A stretch of DNA of 64,000 bases, taken from assembly GCA_000964245.1 (NCBI GenBank), contig LANB01000001.1, forward strand, positions 847,501 to 911,500, in the 5' to 3' direction. Of the stretch, positions 1-9,345 are shown piece after piece. The notes under the pieces were generated by a model. It was not told the DNA's origin and did not search any database. It worked only from the letters and a program-made list of their open reading frames with translations. Position 1 is the first letter of the stretch. The number at the start of each line of letters is the position of its first letter. Both the position numbers and the translations under genes were made by a program. The stretch is from Cellvibrionaceae bacterium 1162T.S.0a.05 (GTDB taxonomy: Bacteria; Pseudomonadota; Gammaproteobacteria; Pseudomonadales; Cellvibrionaceae).

Positions 1-361
1 TAGTGACCACAACCGCCACGGATTGGCGCTTGCCGTAACGCGATGCGATAAAGTCTGCAATGGAGTGGATATTTTCCTGACGACAAATGCGGGCAATGCG
101 TTTCAGCAGAGGATAACCGACAGTAAATAATAAAATCGGGCCGAGCAATATAGGTAAATAGAACCAGCCTTTGGACGCAGCGGTGCCAACCAGACCGTAA
201 AAAGTCCATGAGGTGCAATACACAGCAAGGGCCAACATGTAGACCAGAGGATGACGCGTCCAACTGTTGACCACGTAACGCTGCTTGTCCGCACGCCGCG
301 CAATACCAAACAACAAAGCGAGTAAAAGTGCGATTGCAACAACAATAATAATAGGAGACAT
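1..361 (-). CDS. CrbS/CbrA-type sodium:solute symporter-histidine kinase, N-terminal part (cut by window edge)
   Basis: The first 120 codons are present, starting at ATG 361; the rest lies outside the window. The peptide opens with a hydrophobic helix (SPIIIVVAIALLLALLFGI), then RRADK, then a second membrane segment with YCTSWTFYGLVG and a third (LPILLGPILLF), ending in a region with IADFIASRYGK. This is the typical start of an SLC5-type symporter domain, and the YCTSWTFYG signature is that of large sensor kinases of the CbrA/CrbS/MxtR group, in which about 13 helices precede PAS and kinase domains. It is divergent from the DUF4212/ActP-like pair. In Vibrio and Pseudomonas CrbS with its regulator CrbR controls acs and actP, so position supports CrbS over CbrA. 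The kinase domain cannot be seen, so a plain symporter is not excluded. Confidence 0.72.
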   Translation of the reverse strand, partial: MSPIIIVVAIALLLALLFGIARRADKQRYVVNSWTRHPLVYMLALAVYCTSWTFYGLVGTAASKGWFYLPILLGPILLFTVGYPLLKRIARICRQENIHSIADFIASRYGKRQSVAVVVT

Positions 362-499
362 AAGCCAGCTCCCCTTTTTATGCCCTGACGGTTTTAATTA
401 TTTTTAATTTATTCGATCTATGTTCTACTTTACTTGAGGGCTCCGCTTTTTTGGGCCGATTCAAGAGGGTACAGTGAATTTTACGACATTAGTCGAGCC

Positions 500-515
500 T
501 TAGACTAAAGTCCAA
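500..515. promoter_or_regulatory. Imperfect inverted repeat upstream of the acetate/solute symporter operon
   Basis: TTAGACT and AGTCCAA are separated by two bases and form a 7+7 inverted repeat with one mismatch. It lies 57 bp before the DUF4212 start, in the divergent region shared with the CrbS-like kinase. A similar TTAGACT..GTC element lies at 9625-9640. A LuxR-type partner such as CrbR is a reasonable reader; this is inference, as I cannot recall the published consensus with certainty. Confidence 0.4.
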
Positions 516-571
516 AATCACAGCAGAATAACAACTGGTACCCTCGATGTGTTAAACCCTGGGAGGATACA

Positions 572-835
572 ATGGCAAATAATAATTCAGAATCAAGGCA
601 AGCCTACTGGCAAGCCAACCTCAAACTAGTGGCCATTCTACTGGCTATCTGGTTTTTCATCTCCTACGTCTGCGGCATTCTACTTGTAGATCAGCTAAAT
701 GCCATCAAGATTGGAGGCTATAAACTCGGCTTCTGGTTTGCGCAGCAAGGCTCCATGTATGGCTTTGTCGCACTCATCTTTGTGTACGCACGGTTGATGG
801 GCAAGTTGGACCGTGAACACGGCGTACAAGATTAA
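572..835 (+). CDS. DUF4212 protein, small subunit of a sodium/solute symporter
   Basis: 87 residues. GGGAGG sits a few bases before the ATG. Two membrane helices are visible (about residues 18-40 and 52-75), with YWQANLKL at the N-terminus and KLGFWFAQQGS before the second helix; these are typical of the DUF4212 family. Family members are encoded just before a VC_2705-type sodium:solute symporter and are thought to be an accessory subunit, comparable to YjcH beside ActP in E. coli. The downstream symporter begins 14 bp after the stop, so the two are almost certainly co-transcribed and translated together. Confidence 0.88.
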   Translation: MANNNSESRQAYWQANLKLVAILLAIWFFISYVCGILLVDQLNAIKIGGYKLGFWFAQQGSMYGFVALIFVYARLMGKLDREHGVQD

Positions 836-849
836 GGGGGCAAACGACA

Positions 850-2580
850 ATGGAATTACAAACACTCACATTTATCGTCGTTGGCATCACTTTTGCGATC
901 TACATTGGTATCGCATTTTGGGCCAAAGCAAGCAGCACTAGCGACTTCTACGTTGCCGGCGGTGGTATTCACCCTGTTGCAAACGGTATGGCTACAGCAG
1001 CCGACTGGATGTCAGCAGCATCATTCATCTCAATGGCCGGTCTTATTGCATTCTTCGGCTACGGTGGTTCCGTTTTCTTAATGGGCTGGACCGGTGGTTA
1101 TGTGCTTCTCGCCATGCTGCTTGCCCCCTACTTGAGAAAGTTCGGGAAATTCACAGTACCTGAGTTTATTGGTGATCGTTACTATTCCAAGGCCGCTCGT
1201 ATCGTTGCAGTTATCTGCTTGATCGTCGCCTCGGTGACCTACGTAATCGGTCAGATGAAAGGTATCGGGGTCGCGTTCTCGCGTTTCCTTGAAACCACTT
1301 ACGAAATCGGCCTGTTAACAGGTATGGGTATCGTATTCATCTACGCGGTAATGGGGGGCATGAAAGGTATCACCTATACACAGATCGCCCAGTACGTGAT
1401 CTTGATCTTCGCATACACCATTCCAGCCATCTTTATTTCCGTTGAACTTACTGGTAACCCCTTACCACAACTTGGTTTGGGCTCAACCATGGTAGGTTCG
1501 GAAACTTATCTGCTGGATAAACTGGATCAGGTGGTGACCGAACTCGGTTTTGCGCAATATACGACACAGGCGAGGCTTAGTACCTTGAACACCTTTGTGT
1601 ATACCTTGTCATTAATGATTGGTACTGCGGGTCTGCCTCACGTAATCATTCGCTTCTTCACTGTGAAAAAAGTGAGTGACGCACGGAGTTCAGCTGGTTG
1701 GGCACTGGTGTTCATCACCATTCTCTACACCACTGCACCTGCTGTGGCCGCAATGGCGCGCTTGAACCTGCACCAAACCATCGAGCCTCAAAAAGGCGAA
1801 TATCTCGAATACGAAAAACGTCCTAACTGGTTTAAAAACTGGGAAAAAACCGGACTTCTCGCTTTCGAAGATAAAAATGGTGACGGCAAAATTACCTATA
1901 CTGCAGATGCTGCCACCAACGAAATGGTGAAAGTTGACCGCGATATTATGGTATTGGCTAACCCTGAAATTGCACGCTTACCGAAGTGGGTAATCGCCCT
2001 GGTAGCAGCAGGCGGTCTGGCTGCGGCACTGTCAACAGCAGCAGGTCTGCTACTGGCAATCGCTTCCGCTATTTCGCATGACTTGCTCAAGGGTGTATTC
2101 AAACCCGATATCTCAGAGAAAAATGAATTGCTGGCCAGCCGGATCGCTATGGCGGGCGCAATTGTTCTCGCGGGCTATCTCGGTTTCCGACCGCCCGACT
2201 TTGCAGCGGGTACGGTGGCCCTGGCCTTCGGTCTTGCGGCATCGTCAATCTTCCCTGCCTTGATGATGGGTATCTTCAGCAAGCGCATCAATAAGGAAGG
2301 TGCAATCGCCGGTATGATTGCAGGTATCTCTGTTACTCTGCTCTACGTATTCCAGCACAAAGGTATTATGTTTATCGCCAGCACTTCATTCCTCGGCGAC
2401 ATGAAAGCCAACTGGTTCCTCGGTATCGAGCCTAACGCCTTCGGTGCAATTGGTGCGGTTGTGAACTTCGTTGTTGCGATTGTTGTATCGAAGATGACTG
2501 CTGAACCTCCCGAGCACATCCAGCACCTGGTGGAAGACATTCGTGTTCCAGCTGGCGCAGGCGAAGCAACTGGGCACTAA
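850..2580 (+). CDS. ActP-like sodium:solute symporter (VC_2705 family)
   Basis: 576 residues, inner membrane, about 13 helices of the SLC5/SSF fold. Family signatures include DFYVAGGGIHP, GMATAADWMSAASFI and GLPHVIIRFFTVK (the GxPHxxxRFF motif shared with ActP). A soluble loop at about residues 315-370 contains DKNGDGKI, which looks like an EF-hand calcium loop but lacks the final acidic residue; as I recall the VC_2705 group has this loop generally, so it is not peculiar to this gene. The likely substrate is acetate or another short carboxylate, driven by sodium. The gene follows DUF4212 by 14 bp and ends at a strong terminator. The CrbS-like kinase next door supports the acetate assignment, but substrate cannot be read from sequence. 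Confidence 0.88.
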   Translation: MELQTLTFIVVGITFAIYIGIAFWAKASSTSDFYVAGGGIHPVANGMATAADWMSAASFISMAGLIAFFGYGGSVFLMGWTGGYVLLAMLLAPYLRKFGKFTVPEFIGDRYYSKAARIVAVICLIVASVTYVIGQMKGIGVAFSRFLETTYEIGLLTGMGIVFIYAVMGGMKGITYTQIAQYVILIFAYTIPAIFISVELTGNPLPQLGLGSTMVGSETYLLDKLDQVVTELGFAQYTTQARLSTLNTFVYTLSLMIGTAGLPHVIIRFFTVKKVSDARSSAGWALVFITILYTTAPAVAAMARLNLHQTIEPQKGEYLEYEKRPNWFKNWEKTGLLAFEDKNGDGKITYTADAATNEMVKVDRDIMVLANPEIARLPKWVIALVAAGGLAAALSTAAGLLLAIASAISHDLLKGVFKPDISEKNELLASRIAMAGAIVLAGYLGFRPPDFAAGTVALAFGLAASSIFPALMMGIFSKRINKEGAIAGMIAGISVTLLYVFQHKGIMFIASTSFLGDMKANWFLGIEPNAFGAIGAVVNFVVAIVVSKMTAEPPEHIQHLVEDIRVPAGAGEATGH

Positions 2581-2611
2581 TACTTAAAGCAAACTGATCT
2601 CCTCAGTACAA

Positions 2612-2645
2612 AAGCACGCTTACCTTCGGGTAGCGTGCTTTTTTT
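2612..2645 (+). terminator. Rho-independent terminator after the symporter operon
   Basis: An AAGCACGC..TACC stem pairs with GGTA GCGTGCTT around a TTCG tetraloop, with one bulged T, and is followed by a run of seven T. It ends the DUF4212/symporter transcript. Confidence 0.88.
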
Positions 2646-2769
2646 ATGTCTGTAACAAAGTAATTTTTACGGGTTTGGAGAAAACCTGATGATTAATAAA
2701 GTGGATTAACGGTAGGTTAAAAACAAAATTAGCGTTAAACTTGTCATTAAAAATAAGACGTGACATGCA

Positions 2770-3279
2770 ATGAAATTTTTTACAAATAAACACATGATTG
2801 CCGCGATGATTATCGCCCCCATTCTCGCGGTTTTAGCTTACTTTGCTACAGACTATGTTGTCGGTGAAAAGCCACACGCCGCGATTGATGGTGCAAACTA
2901 TAAACTTGTCGCAGGCCCTGACTGCCGTTACCAAAGCGGTTCCTGCACTTTGCGCAACGGTGATATCAAGCTTGTTATATTGGCAAAGCGCGCGAGCGAA
3001 AACAGCAACCAGATTCGCCTATCACTCTTTAGTGAGACCCCTATAGAACAGGCGCTTGCAAGCTTTTCTACCGATGACAATGCTCTACCAACACCTTTTA
3101 CAGCAGATGATGAAGAAGGTAAGTGGGTAAGTGAATTATCTTTACAAGATTCACAAACCGCCCCCTTCCGTTTCGTTGCATTCATACAGGGCTCGAGTTA
3201 TTACGTCGAAACGCGCTCCATGTTCGTTGATTATGAAACAAGTTTTTCTCAGGAAAACTTTGCGGAAGAGCAGGACTAG
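2770..3279 (+). CDS. Small protein with one N-terminal membrane anchor, unknown function
   Basis: 169 residues. A hydrophobic segment (about residues 9-27, AAMIIAPILAVLAYFA) anchors the protein; the rest should be periplasmic. A short cysteine pair (CRYQSGSC, about residues 56-63) could form a disulfide. The body has a beta-rich look without a motif I recognise. The stop is three bases before the start of the cNMP/CBS/DUF294 protein, so the two are probably co-translated. In that context it may serve the same regulatory unit, but no function can be assigned. Confidence 0.7.
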   Translation: MKFFTNKHMIAAMIIAPILAVLAYFATDYVVGEKPHAAIDGANYKLVAGPDCRYQSGSCTLRNGDIKLVILAKRASENSNQIRLSLFSETPIEQALASFSTDDNALPTPFTADDEEGKWVSELSLQDSQTAPFRFVAFIQGSSYYVETRSMFVDYETSFSQENFAEEQD

Positions 3280-3282
3280 GAA

Positions 3283-5151
3283 ATGGTTAGTGAAGTCAGC
3301 GATATAAAGAAATTTATCGCGGAGCTCACGCCATTTAACGACGCCGAGGATGCGGCGCTGGACCGCATCAGCCAAAATGTCAGTGTCGACTTCCAAAAAG
3401 CTGGCAAACACCTCTTTGACAATATCGAAAAAGAAAAACTGCCTTTCCTGGTCATACTGCGTTCTGGCAGCCTGGAAATTCGCGACAAACAAAACAAACT
3501 CAAAGACAAACTCACTGCAGGTGATTTGTTCTTCCCCAACATTCTATTATCCAGCCCACAACCCTATGCACTTGCTGTTCTTGAAGATTGTTTGTTTTAC
3601 GAATTGGTAGGGCCGACCCTGCAAGGCCTGTTCAACAGTGACGCAAAGTTTAAAGCCCTTTTGGATGGCCATCAGCGCATCTACAATCCGGAAGTAAAAC
3701 AGGAACAAGACAAAGGCAAGCTCGAAGAGCAAAATTATCGCAATCAAACGCTCCGTGAATTTATGTCCAGCCCTGCTATTTGTGTTGGCCCAAATGTGAG
3801 TGTGCAGCAAGCCGCAATTTTGATGCGTAATAAAAGTATTTCTTCGCTACTGGTCACCGAGGAAAACAGACTGGTTGGCATTGTCACTGATAGGGATTTT
3901 CGAACACGCGTACTGGCCGAAGCCCTCCCTCTTGACACTCCTTTATTCAAAGTGATGACCCACTCGCCTTCTGCTATCGAAGCGAATCGCAGTTTACATG
4001 AGGCACAAATGAGTATGATGTCTGCGGGCATTCACCACCTCCCGGTAGTTAAAGGTGAATTACCCATTGGAATCATATCCTTAAGCGATATTCTTCAAGC
4101 TAGTAATACCGAGCCGCTTTCCTTAATTAGTACAATAAAAAATGCTGACAGCTCTGAAGAGCTGGCCGAACTCGCAACGAGGTTGCCAGAACTCGTTGCC
4201 AACTTGATAGAACGCGATACACGTGCAATGGAGATTGGCGAGGTCATTACTTCCTTTACCGATGCCATGACCAAAAGGTTATTAATCCTGGCCACAGATC
4301 AGTTTGGTCCGTCGCCTGTACCCTATACCTGGCTTGCTTTCGGTTCGCAGGCGAGACAAGAACAAATGCTGGGTTCCGATCAGGATAACGCCATTATTTT
4401 CTCTCGTGCATTAAAAAATGAAGATGAGCACGAATATTTCGATAAGCTAACTCACTTCGTTAATGATGGTTTGCACCATTGCGGGATTCCACATTGTCCG
4501 GGCAACATTATGGCATCCAATACAAAGTGGCAACTCAGCCTCAATGATTGGAAACGCTGTTTTACCGAGTGGATAAAACGGCCTAGCCCAAAAGCCCTTA
4601 TGCATGCCAGTATCTTTTTCGATATGCGCCGGGTTCACGGCAAACCGGATTTGGTTGAAAGTTTACAGGCCTATGTATTAAAACTTGCAAGACAAAACAC
4701 CATCTTTCAAGCATTAATGACCAACAACTCACTCGATCATACTCCACCTCTCGGATTTTTTAAGACCTTTGTCCTCGAGGACGATGGCAATCATGTACAT
4801 AGCCTCGATTTAAAAAAACGCGGCACCATCCCCATCGTTGACTTCGCACGCAACTATGTTCTTTCCGCGGGGCTCACGCAAGTCAATACGCTTTCACGCT
4901 TGCAAGCCTTGCGTGAGGAAAACGTCGTGTCCAATGAACTTGCAAGCAGTTTGATTGATGCACACGAATTTATTGCAGGCATAAGACTGGAATCCCAGGC
5001 TCAGGAATACCGAGCTAATGCACGCGTCGATAATTATCTCGACCCGCGTGAACTCTCCCCGCTGCTTCGCCAGCAACTTAAAGAAGCGTTTCAGGTTGTT
5101 CGCAATGCGCAAACAGCGATGAAAGCGAGGTTTGGAGCCGGTGTTTTCTAA
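3283..5151 (+). CDS. cNMP-binding / CBS pair / DUF294 putative nucleotidyltransferase regulator
   Basis: 622 residues, cytosolic. Order: cyclic-nucleotide-binding-like domain (1-130), two CBS domains (about 150-280; VGIVTDRDFRTRV in the first, GIISLSDIL in the second), a DUF294 GlnD-like nucleotidyltransferase domain (about 305-440; GSQARQEQMLGSDQDNA, the GS..R.E...SD.D pattern) and the DUF294 C-terminal helical domain to the end. Such proteins sit beside acetate/solute symporters in many gammaproteobacteria and are thought to sense adenine nucleotides and modify a target, by analogy with GlnD. The target is unknown. The gene starts three bases after the preceding stop and overlaps the exonuclease gene by 20 bp, forming a tight unit. 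Confidence 0.88.
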   Translation: MVSEVSDIKKFIAELTPFNDAEDAALDRISQNVSVDFQKAGKHLFDNIEKEKLPFLVILRSGSLEIRDKQNKLKDKLTAGDLFFPNILLSSPQPYALAVLEDCLFYELVGPTLQGLFNSDAKFKALLDGHQRIYNPEVKQEQDKGKLEEQNYRNQTLREFMSSPAICVGPNVSVQQAAILMRNKSISSLLVTEENRLVGIVTDRDFRTRVLAEALPLDTPLFKVMTHSPSAIEANRSLHEAQMSMMSAGIHHLPVVKGELPIGIISLSDILQASNTEPLSLISTIKNADSSEELAELATRLPELVANLIERDTRAMEIGEVITSFTDAMTKRLLILATDQFGPSPVPYTWLAFGSQARQEQMLGSDQDNAIIFSRALKNEDEHEYFDKLTHFVNDGLHHCGIPHCPGNIMASNTKWQLSLNDWKRCFTEWIKRPSPKALMHASIFFDMRRVHGKPDLVESLQAYVLKLARQNTIFQALMTNNSLDHTPPLGFFKTFVLEDDGNHVHSLDLKKRGTIPIVDFARNYVLSAGLTQVNTLSRLQALREENVVSNELASSLIDAHEFIAGIRLESQAQEYRANARVDNYLDPRELSPLLRQQLKEAFQVVRNAQTAMKARFGAGVF

Positions 5152-5821
5152 TTTTCGTTACCATTATCTCCACTGGCGCTATGCCAAACGGTCGCAAAAA
5201 ACGGGGGTCAAATCCCTCTACAACACACCTTTTCCGCCACAATCACAAAAAATTATAAACACAAAATTTACTGTTGTTGATTGCGAGATGAGTGGACTCA
5301 ACCCTCGTGAGAACGAACTGCTTAGTATCGGTTGGACCACAATCAAAAACGGAAAAATAGTGAATAGCGAAAGCGGTCAAGTATTGATTCATTCAAATGA
5401 AGGAAGCGGTGAAAGTATCAAAATTCATGGACTCAGTGATCGCGACCTCGCCAACGCGGTCAGCCTGCCCTCAGCACTTTCACGTCTTATTGCAAAACTG
5501 CAAAATACAATCGTGGTTTTTCATTTTGCCCCCATTGATCTGGCTTTTCTCCAGAAAGCCAGCATGCAGTGTTTTCAGTGCCCCTTGATATTCCCGTATT
5601 TCGACACCTTACAAATTGAAAAGAAACGTCTAGCGCTGCAAGGCAAAAGCGGTGGATTGCGTCTTCATGAATGTCGAAGTCGCTACAATCTGGATGACAG
5701 CGCTCAACACAACGCAATGGCCGATGCGCATGCCACTGCTGAACTATTTATTGCGCAACTTCACTACAGCGGTGATCTGGAAAATTTGCAGTTATCACAT
5801 CTCCCATTCAATTGCGCCTGA
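5132..5821 (+). CDS. DnaQ-type 3'-5' exonuclease (DEDDh family)
   Basis: Up to 229 residues. The three exonuclease motifs are complete: Exo I DCEMSGL (DxE) near residue 50, Exo II FHFAPIDLAFL near 130, and Exo III HNAMADA (H-x4-D) near 193, so it is of the DEDDh class with two metal ions. It resembles the epsilon-like exonucleases found after DUF294 proteins beside actP, rather than the replicative DnaQ. The first possible start is TTG 5132, inside the DUF294 gene; GTG 5141 is an alternative with an AGG ten bases upstream. Either way it is translationally coupled to the upstream gene. Confidence 0.83.
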   Translation: MEPVFSNFRYHYLHWRYAKRSQKTGVKSLYNTPFPPQSQKIINTKFTVVDCEMSGLNPRENELLSIGWTTIKNGKIVNSESGQVLIHSNEGSGESIKIHGLSDRDLANAVSLPSALSRLIAKLQNTIVVFHFAPIDLAFLQKASMQCFQCPLIFPYFDTLQIEKKRLALQGKSGGLRLHECRSRYNLDDSAQHNAMADAHATAELFIAQLHYSGDLENLQLSHLPFNCA

Positions 5822-5985
5822 TCACGCGTATTGTTCCCGCTTTGATATCAGGTCATTTCATCCCTGTCGTCAGCTTTCACATATTCCATCAATGAGAAAA
5901 ATCCAGTCGAATCCTGCGCCAAAATAAAGAATACATTAGCGGATTTGAACTATGCTTTTCGTAGCAACACATAACGGAAACCACA

Positions 5986-7593
5986 ATGAACCTAAGCATA
6001 CGCCTCAAGCTCGCCCTGCCGCTTTGCGCCGCCTGTATCCTCGTTGTTATTTTGTTGACAAGCTACTACTGGGTGATGGTAAACAGCAATCGAATCAATG
6101 AGCGCATGGGCGCCAATTTTCTACCAGCAATATCTGCAGTTTTGAATGCTGATCGAGATCTTTATCAAGCCCGTCTTGCACAACTAGAATATTTGGATGC
6201 CGTGAGTGAGGAGAAGCGTCAAACAGCGCGTGCGGCATTTGACGAAAACAACCAGCAAGCACTCGAGCGCATGAATCGCTTTCTTGAACTGACGCAAGGC
6301 CTACTGGGGAATGGCCAGAAGCAACTGGAAAATTTTAAAAACCTTTACAATGCATGGGCGCACGACTCCACAAACTACTTCACTAGCCCTACCCTTGATA
6401 CATTCAACACATTAAATGACAGCTTTGAAGCCTTGCGGGAGAAATACGACATCGCTGGCGAACTGGCGGATGCCGTCGCGTCACAGTCGCGTGCCGATGC
6501 CGTACGCTCATCGAAAAATAATTTTATTTTGGTAACTGTGCTAGCACTGATCACGCTTATCGTATTGGGCGCATTTACCTACCTCGGGCCCCGGTTCGTT
6601 TCACAGCGGCTGCTCAGGTTAGCTGCGATTATAGAAGGCATTGCCACTGGGTCCGGTGACTTACGCTCAAGAATTTCGATCACAACAAATGACGAAGCAG
6701 GGAAGCTTGCAGATTCTGTCAATCATTTAATGGACTCTATTTCGCAACTCGTTGCTCAAACACGCGAGATTGCTCACAGTATCGATGCCGAGGCACAACA
6801 TCTTTTTAGTAATATTCAGACTCTCGAGTCAAGTTCAATAGAACAAAGTAAAGCGTTAAGCTCACTATCCGCGTCCTACTACGAATCGAGCACGGCAAAT
6901 CTTGAAGTCGCAAAAATTACAAATGAAAGTTCTGAACTCACACAGCAAACTTTACTATTATCTGAAGCTGGCGCCCAGGCCATTCGCGATTCCAATCAAC
7001 AAGTGCATTCACTTGCCACAGCATTTAAAGAAACATTCGGTGTCGCCGATGATTTAAAGAGCAACTCTCAGGAAATTGTCACACTAATGGAGACAATTCG
7101 AAGCATTGCAGAACAAACAAATTTACTCGCTCTTAACGCGGCGATTGAAGCTGCACGTGCAGGTGACCAAGGGAGAGGGTTTGCGGTTGTCGCCGATGAG
7201 GTTAGAACACTAGCCAGCCGCACCCAGGAATCAACCGATCAAATCAATACCATTGTTAATGGCTTTTCAGATCAGGTTGACAATGTCTTTCAGGCAATAA
7301 GTCAAGGTTGCGAAAAATTAGAGACCACTGGAACCCATTCCGAAAAAGCCGAAAAGCAATTTCTCGACATTCGTGAAATGATTACCCGTATAAACGATTT
7401 AACGCTTTTAACCGCGAGCGCAACGGAAGAACAGAATTCGGTGAGCAACGAAATAAATCGCAATCTCAATTTGATTGAAGAAAAATCGCAAGTAAATTCA
7501 GAAAATGCAAGCGATACTAAAACCATCGCTGAAAAACTGCAAACAGGGTCTACCTCCCTTCAGCAACAGGTTAGCCGCTTTATTCTTAATTGA
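5986..7593 (+). CDS. Methyl-accepting chemotaxis protein
   Basis: 535 residues. TM1 at about 10-31, a periplasmic four-helix-bundle type sensor of about 150 residues, TM2 at about 182-203, a HAMP region (about 205-258) and a cytoplasmic signalling coiled coil. The hairpin tip that binds CheA/CheW is plain at about residues 375-410 ([32 protein letters not shown]). The C-terminus ends soon after the bundle with no NWETF-like pentapeptide, so CheR/CheB would have to act without tethering. The ligand is unknown. It stands alone, convergent with the acetylxylan esterase gene, and no che genes are adjacent. Confidence 0.93.
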   Translation: MNLSIRLKLALPLCAACILVVILLTSYYWVMVNSNRINERMGANFLPAISAVLNADRDLYQARLAQLEYLDAVSEEKRQTARAAFDENNQQALERMNRFLELTQGLLGNGQKQLENFKNLYNAWAHDSTNYFTSPTLDTFNTLNDSFEALREKYDIAGELADAVASQSRADAVRSSKNNFILVTVLALITLIVLGAFTYLGPRFVSQRLLRLAAIIEGIATGSGDLRSRISITTNDEAGKLADSVNHLMDSISQLVAQTREIAHSIDAEAQHLFSNIQTLESSSIEQSKALSSLSASYYESSTANLEVAKITNESSELTQQTLLLSEAGAQAIRDSNQQVHSLATAFKETFGVADDLKSNSQEIVTLMETIRSIAEQTNLLALNAAIEAARAGDQGRGFAVVADEVRTLASRTQESTDQINTIVNGFSDQVDNVFQAISQGCEKLETTGTHSEKAEKQFLDIREMITRINDLTLLTASATEEQNSVSNEINRNLNLIEEKSQVNSENASDTKTIAEKLQTGSTSLQQQVSRFILN

Positions 7594-7614
7594 GAAAACA
7601 GGCTTTCCTGATTT

Positions 7615-7688
7615 AAAAGCCGCGAGTCATTTATTCCATATTTCTTCGTGAGAAAGAATATATTTTGAAAAATAACTACGCGGCTTTT
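7615..7688. terminator. Nested inverted repeat between convergent genes
   Basis: AAAAGCCGCG (7615-7624) pairs perfectly with CGCGGCTTTT (7679-7688). The loop holds a second imperfect hairpin (ATATTTCTT / AAAGAATAT). The A-run on one side and T-run on the other suit termination in both directions, for the chemoreceptor and the esterase. Confidence 0.55.
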
Positions 7689-7710
7689 GAGTTTCCAGAA
7701 TTAAAAAATT

Positions 7711-9345
7711 CTAGTTACACTCGACACCGCCAAGGCTCCACTGCCCCTGATTATTACAGGTTTGCTCACCGATACAGCTTTGTCCATTTTCATATCCCCA
7801 GCCATTGCTTGTGTTGTTACACAAGGGCCAATCACCTTGACCATACCAGTTACATACGCAAGCCCCACTGCCGCCAGAACTGGAACTGCTGCTTGACGAG
7901 GCACTGCTGGACGACGAACTGCTGCTCGAGGAAGAGCTACTTGACGATGAACTGCTGGATGATGAGCTGCTGGATGAAGAACTGGAACTGCTGCTTGACG
8001 AGCTGCTCGAACTGCCACCACTCACTTGTCCAAAGCCAATAGACCCATTGCAGTGCAGCATTTCTGAATAAGAACCCGCACCACAACTGCCATCCCAGGC
8101 TCCGGTATTGTCCTGCTGGTCTTCGGCCTGACGGATCTGACCGTTGACACTCACATAGTCGACACGCACATCACGGTTGCCGTTGTCATTGGTAAACGCC
8201 ACGCGCAATTCACCGCTTGAATTGGTTGAGACAGAGTAATTTTGCATACTGGTTCCCAGTGTCCAGGTTTGAATGGTCGAACCACCAATTTGCAAACTGA
8301 CACTCTCACTGCCTTGCGTGCCGCTCATACGCACAATAATGTTCAAACTACCTCCACCTGAAGAGCTACTGGATGACGAACTTGAAGACGAACTTGAAGA
8401 CGAACTTGAAGAAGAGCTCGAAGAGGAACTGGATGAAGAGCTGCCGTTTTGATCAAGACCAAAAAAACGAATGACGGCTTCTTCTTCAACAGGCAAATTA
8501 TGGCTGACACCTTGCAAGCTAATCGCTTCAACCGGAGCTTGCTCGCCACTACTACCGTAACGTGTGCGTGTTGCGCCGCTGAAAGGTGTGTCGGTGCTTG
8601 TCGGGTTTTGCGATAAACCGTGAACGTTGGTCCACTGCTTAATTTCTTCACCGAAATTATTGTAATGCAGGGTTTCGTCATTGGTGCCGTGCCAAAGCTG
8701 CATGCGTGGGCGCTGGCCACCATAACCGGGGAACGCGTTGCGCACTGCATCACCCCACTCCTGTGCACTGCGGGAAATATTTCCGCCGGAGCATTGGCTA
8801 TTCCACTCCGAGCCACCCGAGGTCGCGAAACAGGTAAACGGAACGCCCGCGAAGGCTGAACCCGCAGCAAATACATCCGGGTAAAGCGCCAACATCACAT
8901 TTGTCGTCATCGCACCGGAAGAGACACCCGTAACGAAAATACGGCTGTTATCGACGTTGTAGTTATTTTGCACATAGCTGATCATGGATCGCATGGCAAC
9001 GGGATCACTACCGCCATTGCGGGTTAACGCTTGTGAGGAGTAAACATCAAAACAGCGAGAGCTGCGTGTTGCTGTTGGGTAGATAACAATAAAACCATAT
9101 TGATCAGCGAGATTATTGTAGCTCGTGTTTTGATAAAAAGTCGGGCCACTGCCCGTGCAATAATGCACCGCGAGTAACACGGGTGCATTATTCTGTACAT
9201 TGTCCGGAACGTATAAATGCATCTGGAGATTTGAAGGGTTAGTGCCAAAGTTATTAATCTGTTGCAGCGAAGCAGAAAAGCTCGAACTCGCGAAACTCAT
9301 AAGAAAAAACAGGCATACTAATATTTTGTGTGAATACGCTTTCAT
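7711..9345 (-). CDS. Secreted modular acetylxylan esterase: CE1 - CBM60-like - CBM10
   Basis: 544 residues from ATG 9345, which has AGGTGAG just upstream; GTG 9354 would add three residues. A signal peptide (about 1-25) precedes a CE1 / PHB-depolymerase-type esterase (about 27-297) with nucleophile elbow GVSSG (Ser142), Asp223 in GTNDE and His282 in GVSHN. A poly-Ser linker (about 302-329) leads to a CBM60/CBM36-like xylan-binding domain (about 330-442; RMSGTQGSESVSLQIGG, DVRVDYVSVNG). A second poly-Ser linker (about 447-489) leads to a CBM10 (about 494-544; CNWYGQGDWPLC, NGWGYENGQSC). The enzyme should remove acetyl, or perhaps feruloyl, groups from plant xylan outside the cell. Acetylxylan is the best guess; a feruloyl or related ester is possible for CE1. 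Confidence 0.88.
   Translation of the reverse strand: MKAYSHKILVCLFFLMSFASSSFSASLQQINNFGTNPSNLQMHLYVPDNVQNNAPVLLAVHYCTGSGPTFYQNTSYNNLADQYGFIVIYPTATRSSRCFDVYSSQALTRNGGSDPVAMRSMISYVQNNYNVDNSRIFVTGVSSGAMTTNVMLALYPDVFAAGSAFAGVPFTCFATSGGSEWNSQCSGGNISRSAQEWGDAVRNAFPGYGGQRPRMQLWHGTNDETLHYNNFGEEIKQWTNVHGLSQNPTSTDTPFSGATRTRYGSSGEQAPVEAISLQGVSHNLPVEEEAVIRFFGLDQNGSSSSSSSSSSSSSSSSSSSSSSSSSSSSGGGSLNIIVRMSGTQGSESVSLQIGGSTIQTWTLGTSMQNYSVSTNSSGELRVAFTNDNGNRDVRVDYVSVNGQIRQAEDQQDNTGAWDGSCGAGSYSEMLHCNGSIGFGQVSGGSSSSSSSSSSSSSSSSSSSSSSSSSSSSSSSSSSSSSASSSSSSSSGGSGACVCNWYGQGDWPLCNNTSNGWGYENGQSCIGEQTCNNQGQWSLGGVECN

Noticed and set aside
1855-1900. EF-hand-like loop DKNGDGKI in the symporter as a new calcium sensor
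   Set aside because: The twelfth loop position is not acidic, and as far as I recall the loop is common to this symporter family.
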